From Streptomyces sp. SJL17-4 (GTDB taxonomy: Bacteria; Actinomycetota; Actinomycetes; Streptomycetales; Streptomycetaceae), in NCBI RefSeq assembly GCF_036826855.1, contig NZ_CP104578.1, positions 868,001 to 932,000 of the forward strand: a stretch of 64,000 nt of DNA, in the 5' to 3' direction. How positions within the stretch are numbered: the first letter of the stretch is position 1; every line of letters begins with the position of its first letter. The position numbers and the translations under genes were made by a program. This document shows, in pieces, positions 25,738 through 33,566 of this stretch. Under the pieces are notes generated by a model. That model was not told the DNA's origin. It did not search any database and saw nothing but the letters and a program-made list of their open reading frames with translations.

Positions 25738-26454
25738 GTGACTTCATCTGCTTGCGCACCGCCCCGCGCGGACCTCGTACTGCCGTGCCTCGACGAGGCC
25801 GAAGCACTCCCCTGGGTGTTGGGGCGCGTGCCCGCCGGATGGCGGGCCATCGTCGTCGACAACGGGTCGACCGACGGCTCCGCGGAGATCGCCCGAAGCC
25901 TCGGGGCGACCGTCGTGCACGAGAGCCGACGTGGTTTCGGTGCGGCCTGCCACGCCGGGCTGCTCGCGGCGCGGGCCGACTTGGTCTGCTTCTGCGACTG
26001 CGACGCCTCCATGGACCCGGGGCTGCTCGCCCCGATGGCCGCACGGGTGGCATCGGGTGAGGTCGATCTGCTGCTCGGCCGCCGCCGCCCGCAGGGCTTC
26101 GGGGCCTGGCCCGCGCACGCCCGCGCCGGGAACCTGGCCCTCGCGCGGATGGTGCGTGGCCGCACCGGCCTGCGGCTGTACGACCTCGGACCGATGCGGG
26201 TGGCGCGCCGGGAGTCCCTGCTCGGGCTGGAGCTGACCGACCGGCGCAGCGGCTACCCGCTCCAAATGGTGGTGCGCGCCGCGGACGCGGGCTGGCGGGT
26301 CGCCGAGACGGACGTCCCGTACCTGCCCCGCTCGGGTAAGTCCAAGGTCACCGGGACCTGGCGGGGCACCTGGAACGCCGTACACGACATGCGCCGGGTC
26401 CTGGCGGAGCCACCCGGCACACGGTCCGCCTCGGCCGGGGAGGTCTCCGTATGA
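25738..26454 (+). CDS. Family 2 glycosyltransferase, ~238 aa
   Basis: This is a GT-A fold: DLVLPCLDEAEALPWVLGRVPAGWRAIVVDNGSTDGSAEIA, then the metal-binding aspartates in VCFCDCDASMDPGLL. The length is that of soluble GT2 enzymes, with no membrane segment. The start is uncertain. The GTG at 25738 directly abuts a GGAGG, so it may be leaderless, or the GTG at 25729 may be used. An ATGA overlap joins it to the DUF2064 gene. Confidence 0.82.
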   Translation: MTSSACAPPRADLVLPCLDEAEALPWVLGRVPAGWRAIVVDNGSTDGSAEIARSLGATVVHESRRGFGAACHAGLLAARADLVCFCDCDASMDPGLLAPMAARVASGEVDLLLGRRRPQGFGAWPAHARAGNLALARMVRGRTGLRLYDLGPMRVARRESLLGLELTDRRSGYPLQMVVRAADAGWRVAETDVPYLPRSGKSKVTGTWRGTWNAVHDMRRVLAEPPGTRSASAGEVSV

Positions 26455-27071
26455 GCACCCTCCTCGTCATCGCCAAGGCTCCCGTGGCGGGTCGGGTCAA
26501 GACGCGCCTCACCCCGCACTTCACCCCGCAGCAGGCAGCCGATCTGGCACGTGCCGCACTCGAGGACACCCTTGCAGCCGTGCTCGCCACCCCGACCGGG
26601 CACCGCGTCCTGGTGCTCGACGGGCGACCAGGGTCCTGGGTGCCCGAGGGCATCGAAGTCGTTCCGCAGACCGCCGGCGGCCTCGACGCCCGACTGGCCG
26701 CGGCCTTCTCCCACGTCGAAGGACCCGCCCTGCTCATCGGCATGGACACCCCTCAGGTCACCCCCGACCTCCTCGCCCAGGGCCTCGACTTCAGCGAGAC
26801 CGATGCCTGGTTCGGCCCGGCCGACGACGGCGGGTTCTGGGCGCTCGGCCTGGCCGAGCCCGACCCGGCGCTGCTCCTCGGCGTCCCCATGTCGGTGGCG
26901 CACACGGGGCGGGAGCAGCGCCGACGGCTGACCGCGTCCGGGCGCACGGTAAGGGACCTGCCCGAGCTGTGCGACGTGGACACCCCGGCCGACGCGGCAC
27001 AGGTCGCGGCCGCCATACCCGGCACACGCTTCGCCACCCTCCACGGTGGCCTCTGCGCGGTGACGCGATGA
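26451..27071 (+). CDS. DUF2064/TIGR04282-type GT-A protein, 206 aa
   Basis: The N-terminus LLVIAKAPVAGRVKTRLTPHFTPQQAADLARAAL and the DTPQVTPDLL and GPADDGGFWALGL motifs define the DUF2064 nucleotidyl/glycosyltransferase-like family. It is often found beside a GT2 enzyme, as here. The substrate is unknown. Translational coupling on both sides supports a three-gene operon with the methyltransferase. Confidence 0.85.
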   Translation: MSTLLVIAKAPVAGRVKTRLTPHFTPQQAADLARAALEDTLAAVLATPTGHRVLVLDGRPGSWVPEGIEVVPQTAGGLDARLAAAFSHVEGPALLIGMDTPQVTPDLLAQGLDFSETDAWFGPADDGGFWALGLAEPDPALLLGVPMSVAHTGREQRRRLTASGRTVRDLPELCDVDTPADAAQVAAAIPGTRFATLHGGLCAVTR

Positions 27072-27724
27072 CCACCCAGCTGACCGAGCCCGCCCTCGCC
27101 TGGCGTGCCGACCCGTACACCGAGGCCCTCCGCTGCGGCCGGGGCCCGCTCTACCTGCGCCGAAGCGACGGCTGGCTGCTGCCCCTGGAGGTCGAGCGAT
27201 GGTGCGCCGACCCCGACGCGGCCGACGCCACCGTCCTCGACCGCTGCGACGGCCCCGTCCTGGACATCGGGTGCGGACCCGGCCGCCTCGTCACCGCCCT
27301 CGCCGCACGCGGACACCGGGCTCTCGGGGTGGACGTCACCCCGGAGGCAGTGGCCCGCACGGTCCGCGCGGGAGGCAGCGCCCTGTGCAGATCGGTCTTC
27401 GATCCCCTGCCTCGTGAGGGCCGCTGGGACACCGTGCTGCTCATCGACGGCAACATCGGCATCGGAGGCGATCCGGCCGCCCTGCTGCGCCGCGCCGCCC
27501 GACTCGCCTCACCGACCGGCTCCCTGCTGGTCGAGGTGGCCACCACCGAGGTCGACGAACGCGTCGAGGTCCACGTCGACGACGGCCGCGGCGGCCACGG
27601 AGCGCCCTTCCGGTGGGCCCGGCTCGGCACCCGGGCCCTGTGCGCCGAGGCCCCGGAGGCCGGCTGGACCCGCGCCCTCACCTGGCAGGCCGGGGGCCGC
27701 AGCTTCGTGGGCCTACGCCGCTGA
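27068..27724 (+). CDS. Class I SAM-dependent methyltransferase, 218 aa
   Basis: The SAM-binding motif is VLDIGCGPGRLVTALAARGHRALGVDVTPEAV (~63-95), followed by WDTVLLIDGNIGIGGDPAALLRRAARL. The ATG overlaps the preceding stop, and the gene is last in the operon before a strong terminator. It may methylate the product of the two upstream transferases (inference). Confidence 0.88.
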   Translation: MTTQLTEPALAWRADPYTEALRCGRGPLYLRRSDGWLLPLEVERWCADPDAADATVLDRCDGPVLDIGCGPGRLVTALAARGHRALGVDVTPEAVARTVRAGGSALCRSVFDPLPREGRWDTVLLIDGNIGIGGDPAALLRRAARLASPTGSLLVEVATTEVDERVEVHVDDGRGGHGAPFRWARLGTRALCAEAPEAGWTRALTWQAGGRSFVGLRR

Positions 27725-27738
27725 CGACGCGACATGGA

Positions 27739-27769
27739 GGGGGCCGACGCCGGACACGCGTCGGCCCCC
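27739..27769. terminator. Bidirectional hairpin terminator
   Basis: An 11-bp perfect stem (GGGGGCCGACG at 27739-27749, CGTCGGCCCCC at 27759-27769) with a 9-nt loop lies between convergent genes ending at 27724 and 27788. A T-rich run (TTCTCC) follows on the plus strand. Confidence 0.85.
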
Positions 27770-27787
27770 TTCTCCGTAGCCCCCGGC

Positions 27788-28192
27788 TCACCGCCGCCGA
27801 TCCGCCCGTCGCAGGCATGCGCGCACCCCGACGTACGCGACCGTGATCACGGCGACGGCCGCCATCGCGAGAAGCCAGTTCCGCGCGTAGTTCAGCGGCA
27901 GAACCGTCGCGTTGGCCACGTCTTCGGGGCGCAGGAGGGGCGGCAGGGCGATGACCGTCAGTGAGCCCGCGACGATCAGCGCGGCGCGCGGAGCTCCACG
28001 CAGACGCAGACCCGCCGCCGCGGCGAGCGCGGCGATCGCGAAGACGAGCGGTGCTATCAGGCCGTCGTGCACGAGGACACCACCCGCGAGCCACACGCCG
28101 ACCCGCCACGGCTCGGGTTGCTCCAGCACCAGGGCACCGCCGAAGGCCATCAGGACGATCCCACAGCCGCCCAGCACGTACCGGAACCCCAT
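27788..28192 (-). CDS. Membrane protein partner of molybdopterin oxidoreductase, 134 aa
   Basis: The protein MGFRYVLGGCGIVLMAFGGALVLEQPEPWRVGVWLAGGVLVHDGLIAPLVFAIAALAAAAGL... has four hydrophobic segments. The ATG overlaps the stop of the oxidoreductase gene. The protein at 33048-33566 has the same topology, the same 'LxGGxLxHDxxxxPL' segment (VGAALLHDLVLLPLYAV) and the same operon position. They are therefore paralogous partners of the two oxidoreductases. Function is unknown. Quinone or electron-transfer coupling is a guess. Confidence 0.7.
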   Translation of the reverse strand: MGFRYVLGGCGIVLMAFGGALVLEQPEPWRVGVWLAGGVLVHDGLIAPLVFAIAALAAAAGLRLRGAPRAALIVAGSLTVIALPPLLRPEDVANATVLPLNYARNWLLAMAAVAVITVAYVGVRACLRRADRRR

Positions 28193-29334
28193 CACAGCAC
28201 CTCCAGCCGGCCGACCCACTTGGTCTGGAGCACTCCGGGCCGGTTCGGGGCGATGATCCGCGCCGGGTAGCCGTGGTCCAGCGACAGGACTTCGCCGTTC
28301 AGGCCCGACGCCAGGAGGGTGAGCGGGTCCTGGACATACGTGCGGCCCATCTCCATCACCCGGTACGCGCCCGCCGCTTCCAGTGACACCACCCGGCACC
28401 GTGCCTCCGGGCCGGCCCCCGCCCTGTGCAGCAGGTCACGCACCCGTACCCCCGTCCAGCGGGCGGACTTGCTCCAACCCTCGACGCATGCGAGGGGCAG
28501 GCTCACTTCGTACTGCGCCATCGCGCGCAGTTCCTCCAGGGTGAGGCTGTACGGGCGCGGCCCGGCGACGGTCAACCGCCAGTCGGTCAGCGACGCCGCG
28601 GTGACGCGTGCCGCGGCGGCCGTGCGGTTGACCGGCAGGCCCTGCGGCCCGTGGTCAGGACTGCGCGGGCCGAACAGCGCCAGCGGACCGAGTGCGGTGA
28701 CGGACTGGCCGATGGTCGTCAGCGTGACGGCGCCGACCCCGGCCGCGACGGCCGCCAGCAGCTGGCGACGGTCCGGTCCGTCGGCGGGGGGAAGGGCCAG
28801 GGTTCCGGGTGATCGGCTGGTGAAGTGGTCCCGGATCTGCGGCCATTGAACGGCGAGGTGGAGCAGCAGCGCTCCTAGCAGCAGCCAGCCGACGGCGTAG
28901 TGCACGGGCACGAAGGAGAACGGCCATGGGTACCACTGGAAGGTGTTCAGCAGACCGGTGAACAGCTCGAAGATCCCCGCGGCGACGAGCACGGCCACCG
29001 AGAGGCGTTCCAGCGCGTGCCGGACCGACCGGACCGGAGGCGACGCGAAGAGCCTGGGGTAGACCGCCCACAACTTGGCGGCCAGCAGCGGGATCGCGGC
29101 GATGCCGGAGGTCACATGCAGACCCTGGGTGAGCCGGTAGCCCCAGTACGGGCGGCTCGGCAGCCGGTCGGCGAGCCAGATGGGCGGGCGCTGGAGGTAG
29201 TGGCTGAGCACGCCGGTCGCGAAACAGACCAAGATGGCGAGACCGAGCCAGCGGCCGATCGCGGTCGCGGTACGGGCATCATGCAGACGCGCCTTGAACG
29301 TGATCGGCGGTCCATGAGGCGGAATGAAGCGCAT
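28192..29334 (-). CDS. Membrane molybdopterin-binding oxidoreductase with cytochrome b-like N-terminus, 380 aa
   Basis: The N-terminal ~170 residues hold four membrane helices with conserved histidines (GLHVTSG, PVHYAVGW, LLLHLAVQW), as in di-heme cytochrome b-type domains. The C-terminal ~150 residues are a sulfite-oxidase-type molybdopterin domain. Its molybdenum-ligand Cys is in LACVEGWS (Cys283), followed by RDLLHRAGAG and DHGYPARIIAPNRPGVLQTKWV. Heme and Mo cofactor in one chain suggests electron flow between a periplasmic substrate and quinones. It is divergent from the GT87 gene. Confidence 0.85.
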   Translation of the reverse strand: MRFIPPHGPPITFKARLHDARTATAIGRWLGLAILVCFATGVLSHYLQRPPIWLADRLPSRPYWGYRLTQGLHVTSGIAAIPLLAAKLWAVYPRLFASPPVRSVRHALERLSVAVLVAAGIFELFTGLLNTFQWYPWPFSFVPVHYAVGWLLLGALLLHLAVQWPQIRDHFTSRSPGTLALPPADGPDRRQLLAAVAAGVGAVTLTTIGQSVTALGPLALFGPRSPDHGPQGLPVNRTAAAARVTAASLTDWRLTVAGPRPYSLTLEELRAMAQYEVSLPLACVEGWSKSARWTGVRVRDLLHRAGAGPEARCRVVSLEAAGAYRVMEMGRTYVQDPLTLLASGLNGEVLSLDHGYPARIIAPNRPGVLQTKWVGRLEVL

Positions 29335-29447
29335 GAGCCCATGACACCCCCGGACGGACCCGTATGGGTGGTCGGAACACCTTACGAAACACGGACGCGC
29401 GGGGCGCCCGGCCCCACTTCCAGGACCGTTCCTGGAACGCTGCGGAC

Positions 29448-30896
29448 GTGAACCCGCGCACCGCCCTCACCGCCACAGCCCTCGCCACCCTTACCACCGT
29501 CCTCGTCCTCACCATCCGGTACGACGGCTACTTCGCCGACCCCGGCGGGCTGTTCTGGCGGTACGCGGCGTGCTGGGTGCTGTTCGCCGGCGCTCTGCTC
29601 GCGCTGTGCCGGGTTCCGTCCTCCCATGTCGTACCCCTACTCGTGGCCGGCGCGATCGCCGTCACGGTGACCGGACTTGTGGCGCCACCCCGGACCAGCA
29701 CGGACTCGTACCGCTACGCCTGGGACGGCCGCGTCCAGTCGGCCGGCGTATCCCCGTACGACCACGCTCCGCAGGACCCGGAGCTGGTCCGGCTGCGCGA
29801 CCCGTGGCTCTTTCCCACGGGGGCGGCCTGCACCGGCCCCGACCGTGCCCGCATCCCGCATCCCGGACCGGTACCGCACTGCACGCGTCTCAACCGGCCC
29901 GCCGTACACACCATCTACCCGCCCGTGGCCGAGGCGTACTTCCTGACCGTCGACCAGCTCTCCCCGGAGGAGGCCCGGCACAAGCCCCTCCAGATCGGCT
30001 CCGGCCTGACCTCTCTGGGCGTGACCGGTGCGGTGCTGCTGATCCTGCGCCGCAGGGGCACGGACCCCCGCCCGGCCGCGTACTGGGCGTGGTGCCCCGT
30101 CGTACCCATCGAGGCGGTCAACAACGCACATGTGGACGTCCTCGGGGCACTCTTGGCCGTGACCGGACTCGGACTCCTCGCCCTCCTCCCGCAGCGCCGC
30201 TCCGCCGGCGGGCTGGTCCTCGGCGCCGCCGTCGCCACCAAGCTCATGCCCGCCGTCGTCCTGTCGGGCGCGCTGTCTGGAGTCCGCCGCGTCCGCGACG
30301 CGGCCGCCGTGCTGCTGCCCGCCGTCGCGTTCACCGCGCTCGCCTACACGCCCTACGTCCTCCTCTCGGACGGTTCCGTGTTCGGCTATCTCGGTGGCTA
30401 CGTGGAGGAGGAAGGCTACGACGACCCCGCCGCCGGACCCCGGTACGCGCTGCTCCGGCTGGTCCTGCCCGACAGTTGGGCGCTTCCGGTGGTCCTCGCC
30501 GTCATGGCGGCGGTGTCCCTGTACGTGATGCGGCGCGGTGACCCGCACCGCCCGTGGAGCGGCGCGCTCCTGGTCACCGGCTGGGCCTTCGCCCTCCTCA
30601 CGCCCGGCTATTCCTGGTACGCGTTGCTCCTGGTCGCCCTCGTCGCGCTGGACGGGCGCTGGGAATGGCTCGGCGTCGCCCTCGCGGGCCCAGCCGTCTA
30701 CGTCTTCGGCCGGGTCTTCGACCACCGGCAGCCGACGGCCGCGATCGCGTACGGCCTTGCGGTCCTCCTCGTCCTCGCGGCCACTGCCGTGCGGCGACGC
30801 CGCGGCACCGGAACGCGTCAGCCCGAGGACGTCTCCATCCAGGCATCGGGGCCGGGGTCGCCCCCCTCGGCCCGGATCACGAGCCGGCCGACGTAG
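29448..30896 (+). CDS. Polyprenol-phosphate-type mannosyltransferase, GT87/DUF2029 family, 482 aa
   Basis: This integral membrane protein has about 11 helices. The first extracellular loop has the GT-C-like acidic motif (STDSYRYAWDGRVQSAGVSPYDHAP), followed by NRPAVHTIYPPVAEAYF, both typical of DUF2029 enzymes that use polyprenyl-phosphate sugars. The GTG at 29448 lies 14 residues before the first helix. The 3' end overlaps the convergent SRPBCC gene by 79 bp. It may act with the epimerase and GT2 enzyme on surface glycans (inference). Confidence 0.8.
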   Translation: MNPRTALTATALATLTTVLVLTIRYDGYFADPGGLFWRYAACWVLFAGALLALCRVPSSHVVPLLVAGAIAVTVTGLVAPPRTSTDSYRYAWDGRVQSAGVSPYDHAPQDPELVRLRDPWLFPTGAACTGPDRARIPHPGPVPHCTRLNRPAVHTIYPPVAEAYFLTVDQLSPEEARHKPLQIGSGLTSLGVTGAVLLILRRRGTDPRPAAYWAWCPVVPIEAVNNAHVDVLGALLAVTGLGLLALLPQRRSAGGLVLGAAVATKLMPAVVLSGALSGVRRVRDAAAVLLPAVAFTALAYTPYVLLSDGSVFGYLGGYVEEEGYDDPAAGPRYALLRLVLPDSWALPVVLAVMAAVSLYVMRRGDPHRPWSGALLVTGWAFALLTPGYSWYALLLVALVALDGRWEWLGVALAGPAVYVFGRVFDHRQPTAAIAYGLAVLLVLAATAVRRRRGTGTRQPEDVSIQASGPGSPPSARITSRPT

Positions 30897-31285
30897 TGGC
30901 GCCAGCCCTCGGCGTGCGCGGCGCATGCCTCCGGCGAGGGAAGTCCGCTGTGGACCAGACGCAGCAAGGTGCCCTCGGTCGTGGGCTCCAGGGTGATCTC
31001 CACGGTGCTTGATCCGGCCGGAACGGGCATGGGGCCTGTCTCCCAGCCCCAGGTGAAGACGAGCCGCTTGGGCGGTTCGACGGCGAGGAAGCGGCCGGAG
31101 GCGATGTTCTCGCCGGTGACGCGGGCGCGGTACGCGCCGTCGGGCTCGAAGGAGAAGGTGCCGTCGGCGCCCATCCAGGACAGCCACTTCTCGCGGTCGG
31201 TGAAGAAGCCGAAGACGGTCTCGGGGCGGGCGGCGATGTGCCGTTCCAGGGTGACGGTGTCCGTGGCGGGCGGGGGTGTCGTCAT
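30818..31285 (-). CDS. SRPBCC/AHSA1-domain protein, 155 aa
   Basis: The START-like fold runs from VTLERHIAARPETVFGFFTDREKWLSWMG to the C-terminal helix (GWRHYVGRLVIRAEGGDPG). In this widespread arrangement an AHSA1-like protein is cotranscribed with an ArsR regulator, here by a 4-bp overlap. The ligand is unknown. Confidence 0.85.
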   Translation of the reverse strand: MTTPPPATDTVTLERHIAARPETVFGFFTDREKWLSWMGADGTFSFEPDGAYRARVTGENIASGRFLAVEPPKRLVFTWGWETGPMPVPAGSSTVEITLEPTTEGTLLRLVHSGLPSPEACAAHAEGWRHYVGRLVIRAEGGDPGPDAWMETSSG

Positions 31286-31593
31286 GAGGGGGTCTCATTC
31301 CGTTCGGCCTCTTCGGCGAGCCGGGCCAGGGTGTCGAGCTTCGTGCCCCACATCGCCTGGAGGTAGTCGGCGAGCGGGCCCAGCGCCTCCCGGTCGGCGC
31401 GGTAGAACCGCTTGGTCCCGTCCTTGCGCAGCGTCACCAGGCCGGTGTCCCGCAGCACCTTGAGGTGCTGGGAGACCGCCCCGAAGGTGACCTCGAAGCG
31501 GGCCGCGATGTCCCCCGCCGACAGCTCGTCGTCCCAGATCAGCCGCAAGATCTCGCGCCGCCTGGGCTCGGCTATCACCTGTACCGCGTCCAT
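31282..31593 (-). CDS. ArsR-family winged-helix repressor, 103 aa
   Basis: The winged helix is VIAEPRRREILRLIWDDELSAGDIAARFEVTFGAVSQHLKVLRDTGLVTLRKDGTKRFYRA. The recognition helix is SQHLKVL. No metal-binding CxC motif is present, so it is likely one of the non-metal ArsR regulators found with SRPBCC proteins. It is probably autoregulated through the palindrome at 31638-31661, which also faces the divergent SRPBCC genes. Confidence 0.9.
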   Translation of the reverse strand: MDAVQVIAEPRRREILRLIWDDELSAGDIAARFEVTFGAVSQHLKVLRDTGLVTLRKDGTKRFYRADREALGPLADYLQAMWGTKLDTLARLAEEAERNETPS

Positions 31594-31637
31594 CCATCGA
31601 ATTTTAGTCGAGGCTTCAGCTTGCTGCCCCGACGGGC

Positions 31638-31661
31638 TTATTTTAGTCTGGACTCAAATAA
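31638..31661. promoter_or_regulatory. Palindromic operator, probable ArsR binding site
   Basis: A 24-bp near-perfect palindrome (half-sites TTATTTTAGTC and GACTCAAATAA, one mismatch, 2-bp spacer) lies between the divergent ArsR and SRPBCC genes. A second TTTTAGTC half-site lies at 31602-31609, next to the ArsR start. It is strikingly AT-rich compared with its surroundings. Confidence 0.7.
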
Positions 31662-31697
31662 CCCCTCAGGGGAACCCCGCACCACCAGGAGCACTCC

Positions 31698-32117
31698 ATG
31701 ACCGCCATCACCCACGAGACCGACATCGCCACCGGCCGGACCCGCGTACTGGAGGCGCTCAACACCCACGACGGCCTCACCGGCTGGTGGACGAACGACG
31801 TGAACCGCAAGGGCGAGGTCCTCTTCTTCAACTTCCCGGGCATCCCCGAGCCTTTCCAGCTCCGCCGTGAGCGGGCCGACGAGGACCGCGTCGTCTGGGT
31901 GAACATCGGCGCGTTCCCGCCCCACTGGGCCGGCACCACCATCACCTGGGACCTCTCCGACGCCACCGGCGGCGGCACCCGCGTCGCCTTCTCCCACTCT
32001 GGCTTCCCGGACGGCGAGGCCGAGCTCCCGATGATCAGCGAGACCTGGGGCACCCTGATGACCCGCCTGAAGGACTACGCCGAGTCGGGCACGCCCCATC
32101 CCTTCTTCACCGTCTGA
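31698..32117 (+). CDS. SRPBCC/AHSA1-domain protein, 139 aa
   Basis: The AHSA1-like fold is THETDIATGRTRVLEALNTHDGLTGWWTNDV...ITWDLSDATGGGTRVAFSHSGFPDGEAELPMISETWGTLMTRLKDYAESG. GGAGCACTCC lies near the ATG. It is transcribed divergently from the ArsR-SRPBCC pair and eight bases upstream of another SRPBCC gene, so it probably belongs to the ArsR regulon. Confidence 0.85.
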   Translation: MTAITHETDIATGRTRVLEALNTHDGLTGWWTNDVNRKGEVLFFNFPGIPEPFQLRRERADEDRVVWVNIGAFPPHWAGTTITWDLSDATGGGTRVAFSHSGFPDGEAELPMISETWGTLMTRLKDYAESGTPHPFFTV

Positions 32118-32125
32118 GGACCCCG

Positions 32126-32575
32126 ATGAAGGTCGACGTCCTGACCGAGACGGTGTTCGCCGTCCCGTGCGACCGGGTGGCCGCCTATGCGGCCGACCCC
32201 TCGCACGCCCCGGAGTGGTACGCCAACATCGACTCCGTCGCCTGGCAGACCCCGCCGCCCCTCGCGATCGGCTCCCGCATCGCGTTCACCGCCCGCTTCC
32301 TCGGTCGGCGCCTCGCCTACACCTACGAGATCGCCGCCTACGAGCCGGGCCGGAGGCTGGTGATGCGGACCAGCGAGGGCCCCTTCCCCATGGAGACCAC
32401 CTACACGTGGGAACCGCACGGGGAAGCCGGCGACCGCACCCTCATGACGCTGCGGAACCGGGGGGAGCCCAGCGGATTCGCCGCACTCGCCGCCCCCGTG
32501 ATGGCGGCCGCGATGCGGCGCGCCCAGAGCAAGGACCTGGCAGGCCTCAAGGCGCTCCTGGAGCGCCCGGTATGA
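32126..32575 (+). CDS. SRPBCC-family (polyketide cyclase-like) protein, 149 aa
   Basis: The fold is MKVDVLTETVFAVPCDRVAAYAADPSHAPEWYANIDSVAWQTPPPLAIGSRIAFTARFLGRRLAYTYEIAAYEPGRRLVMRTSEGP, with the C-terminal helix RRAQSKDLAGLKALLE. The closest type is the SRPBCC subgroup that binds small hydrophobic ligands. The start eight bases after the previous stop indicates cotranscription. Confidence 0.85.
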   Translation: MKVDVLTETVFAVPCDRVAAYAADPSHAPEWYANIDSVAWQTPPPLAIGSRIAFTARFLGRRLAYTYEIAAYEPGRRLVMRTSEGPFPMETTYTWEPHGEAGDRTLMTLRNRGEPSGFAALAAPVMAAAMRRAQSKDLAGLKALLERPV

Positions 32576-32602
32576 GCCAGGCCGTCCGGCCGCGATCCTC
32601 CG

Positions 32603-32932
32603 TCACTTGGGCGGAAGTGTGCTCGCGAAATCCACGGCCGTCGTGATCCAGTGGTCGAGGACCCGGTCCTCCGCGAGCGCGGGGCCGCCGACGGTCACCC
32701 AGCCGCGCATCGGCTTGCCGGTGAAGTCCATCGGGCGGGCCTCCGGGCGGTCCAGGGCCTCCTCAGCCTGATCGGGGCCCACCCGGGCGATCAGCTCGTC
32801 GCCGACCACGCCCACGGTCATGTTCCCGCCCAGCAGGAAGGCCAGCCCGCCGAACATCCGCTTCTCGGTGAGGTCCGGCCGCTCATCGAGCCCCTCCCTG
32901 ATCCGCTGAGCCAGCCCTTCGTCGTACGTCAT
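32603..32932 (-). CDS. TfoX N-terminal domain-like protein, 109 aa
   Basis: The sequence MTYDEGLAQRIREGLDERPDLTEKRMFGGLAFLLGGNMTVGVVGDELIARVGPDQAEEAL matches the stand-alone TfoX-N family. The ATG at 32932 is the usual start of this family, and the frame upstream to 33112 is arginine-rich non-coding-like sequence. Function is unknown in actinomycetes. Confidence 0.85.
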   Translation of the reverse strand: MTYDEGLAQRIREGLDERPDLTEKRMFGGLAFLLGGNMTVGVVGDELIARVGPDQAEEALDRPEARPMDFTGKPMRGWVTVGGPALAEDRVLDHWITTAVDFASTLPPK

Positions 32933-33047
32933 GGACCCCACTCTCCCGCACGTCCCGGCGGCGCGCCGGGCGGGAAGCAGCCGGGCCGCCGGGCGTACGC
33001 GGTCCGAAGGGCCGCCGCGCCGATGGCGGTACCGCCGTCGAGAGCCG

Positions 33048-33566
33048 TCATTCCGCCGCGCGGCGCGCCCGGCGCTGACGTCGTGCCGCGCGTCGTGGAG
33101 GCGCCGATTCATGCCATCTGCGGACGACGAGGATCGCGGCCGAGGCGACGAAGAGCGCAGCCGTGATGAGCAGCCAGCGCTCCAGGAACCCGTCGGCCGG
33201 AAGCCCTGTGTACGCGGTGTAGTGATCGACCCGGCCCAGGATCAGTGGCCACCAGACAAGCAGCAGAACCCCCGAGACGAAGAGGGGAACACGTACGTGG
33301 TTGCCGCTCGCTCGCCGCGGTCCCTCGCCCGCACCTGCCCCTTCCCGGAACAGGCGCTGCGCGGCCCGGTCGGTCACCGCGTAGAGGGGGAGCAGGACGA
33401 GGTCGTGGAGGAGTGCCGCACCGACGAACCACAGGGCCACGCCCAGAGTGTCCCCCTTGAGCAGCCGTACGCCAGCGTAAGCGGCGAGCGTGAAGGAGGC
33501 CAGCACGAGGAGGAGGTGGAGCGGGGAAGCTCCGTAGCGGCGGCGGAAGGTGGCCATGTGGCTCAT
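33048..33566 (-). CDS. Membrane protein partner of second molybdopterin oxidoreductase, 172 aa
   Basis: Four hydrophobic segments lie at ~17-35, ~42-64, ~92-112 and ~128-148, with a very basic C-terminus (RRAARRQRRARRAAE). The ATG overlaps the oxidoreductase stop. The segment VALWFVGAALLHDLVLLPLYAV parallels the 134-aa protein at 27788. Function is unknown. Confidence 0.7.
   Translation of the reverse strand: MSHMATFRRRYGASPLHLLLVLASFTLAAYAGVRLLKGDTLGVALWFVGAALLHDLVLLPLYAVTDRAAQRLFREGAGAGEGPRRASGNHVRVPLFVSGVLLLVWWPLILGRVDHYTAYTGLPADGFLERWLLITAALFVASAAILVVRRWHESAPPRRAARRQRRARRAAE

Noticed and set aside
29637..31298. A 553-codon minus-strand frame extending the SRPBCC region
   Set aside because: It lies antisense to the GT87 gene and uses a frame other than that of the SRPBCC protein; no domain is visible.
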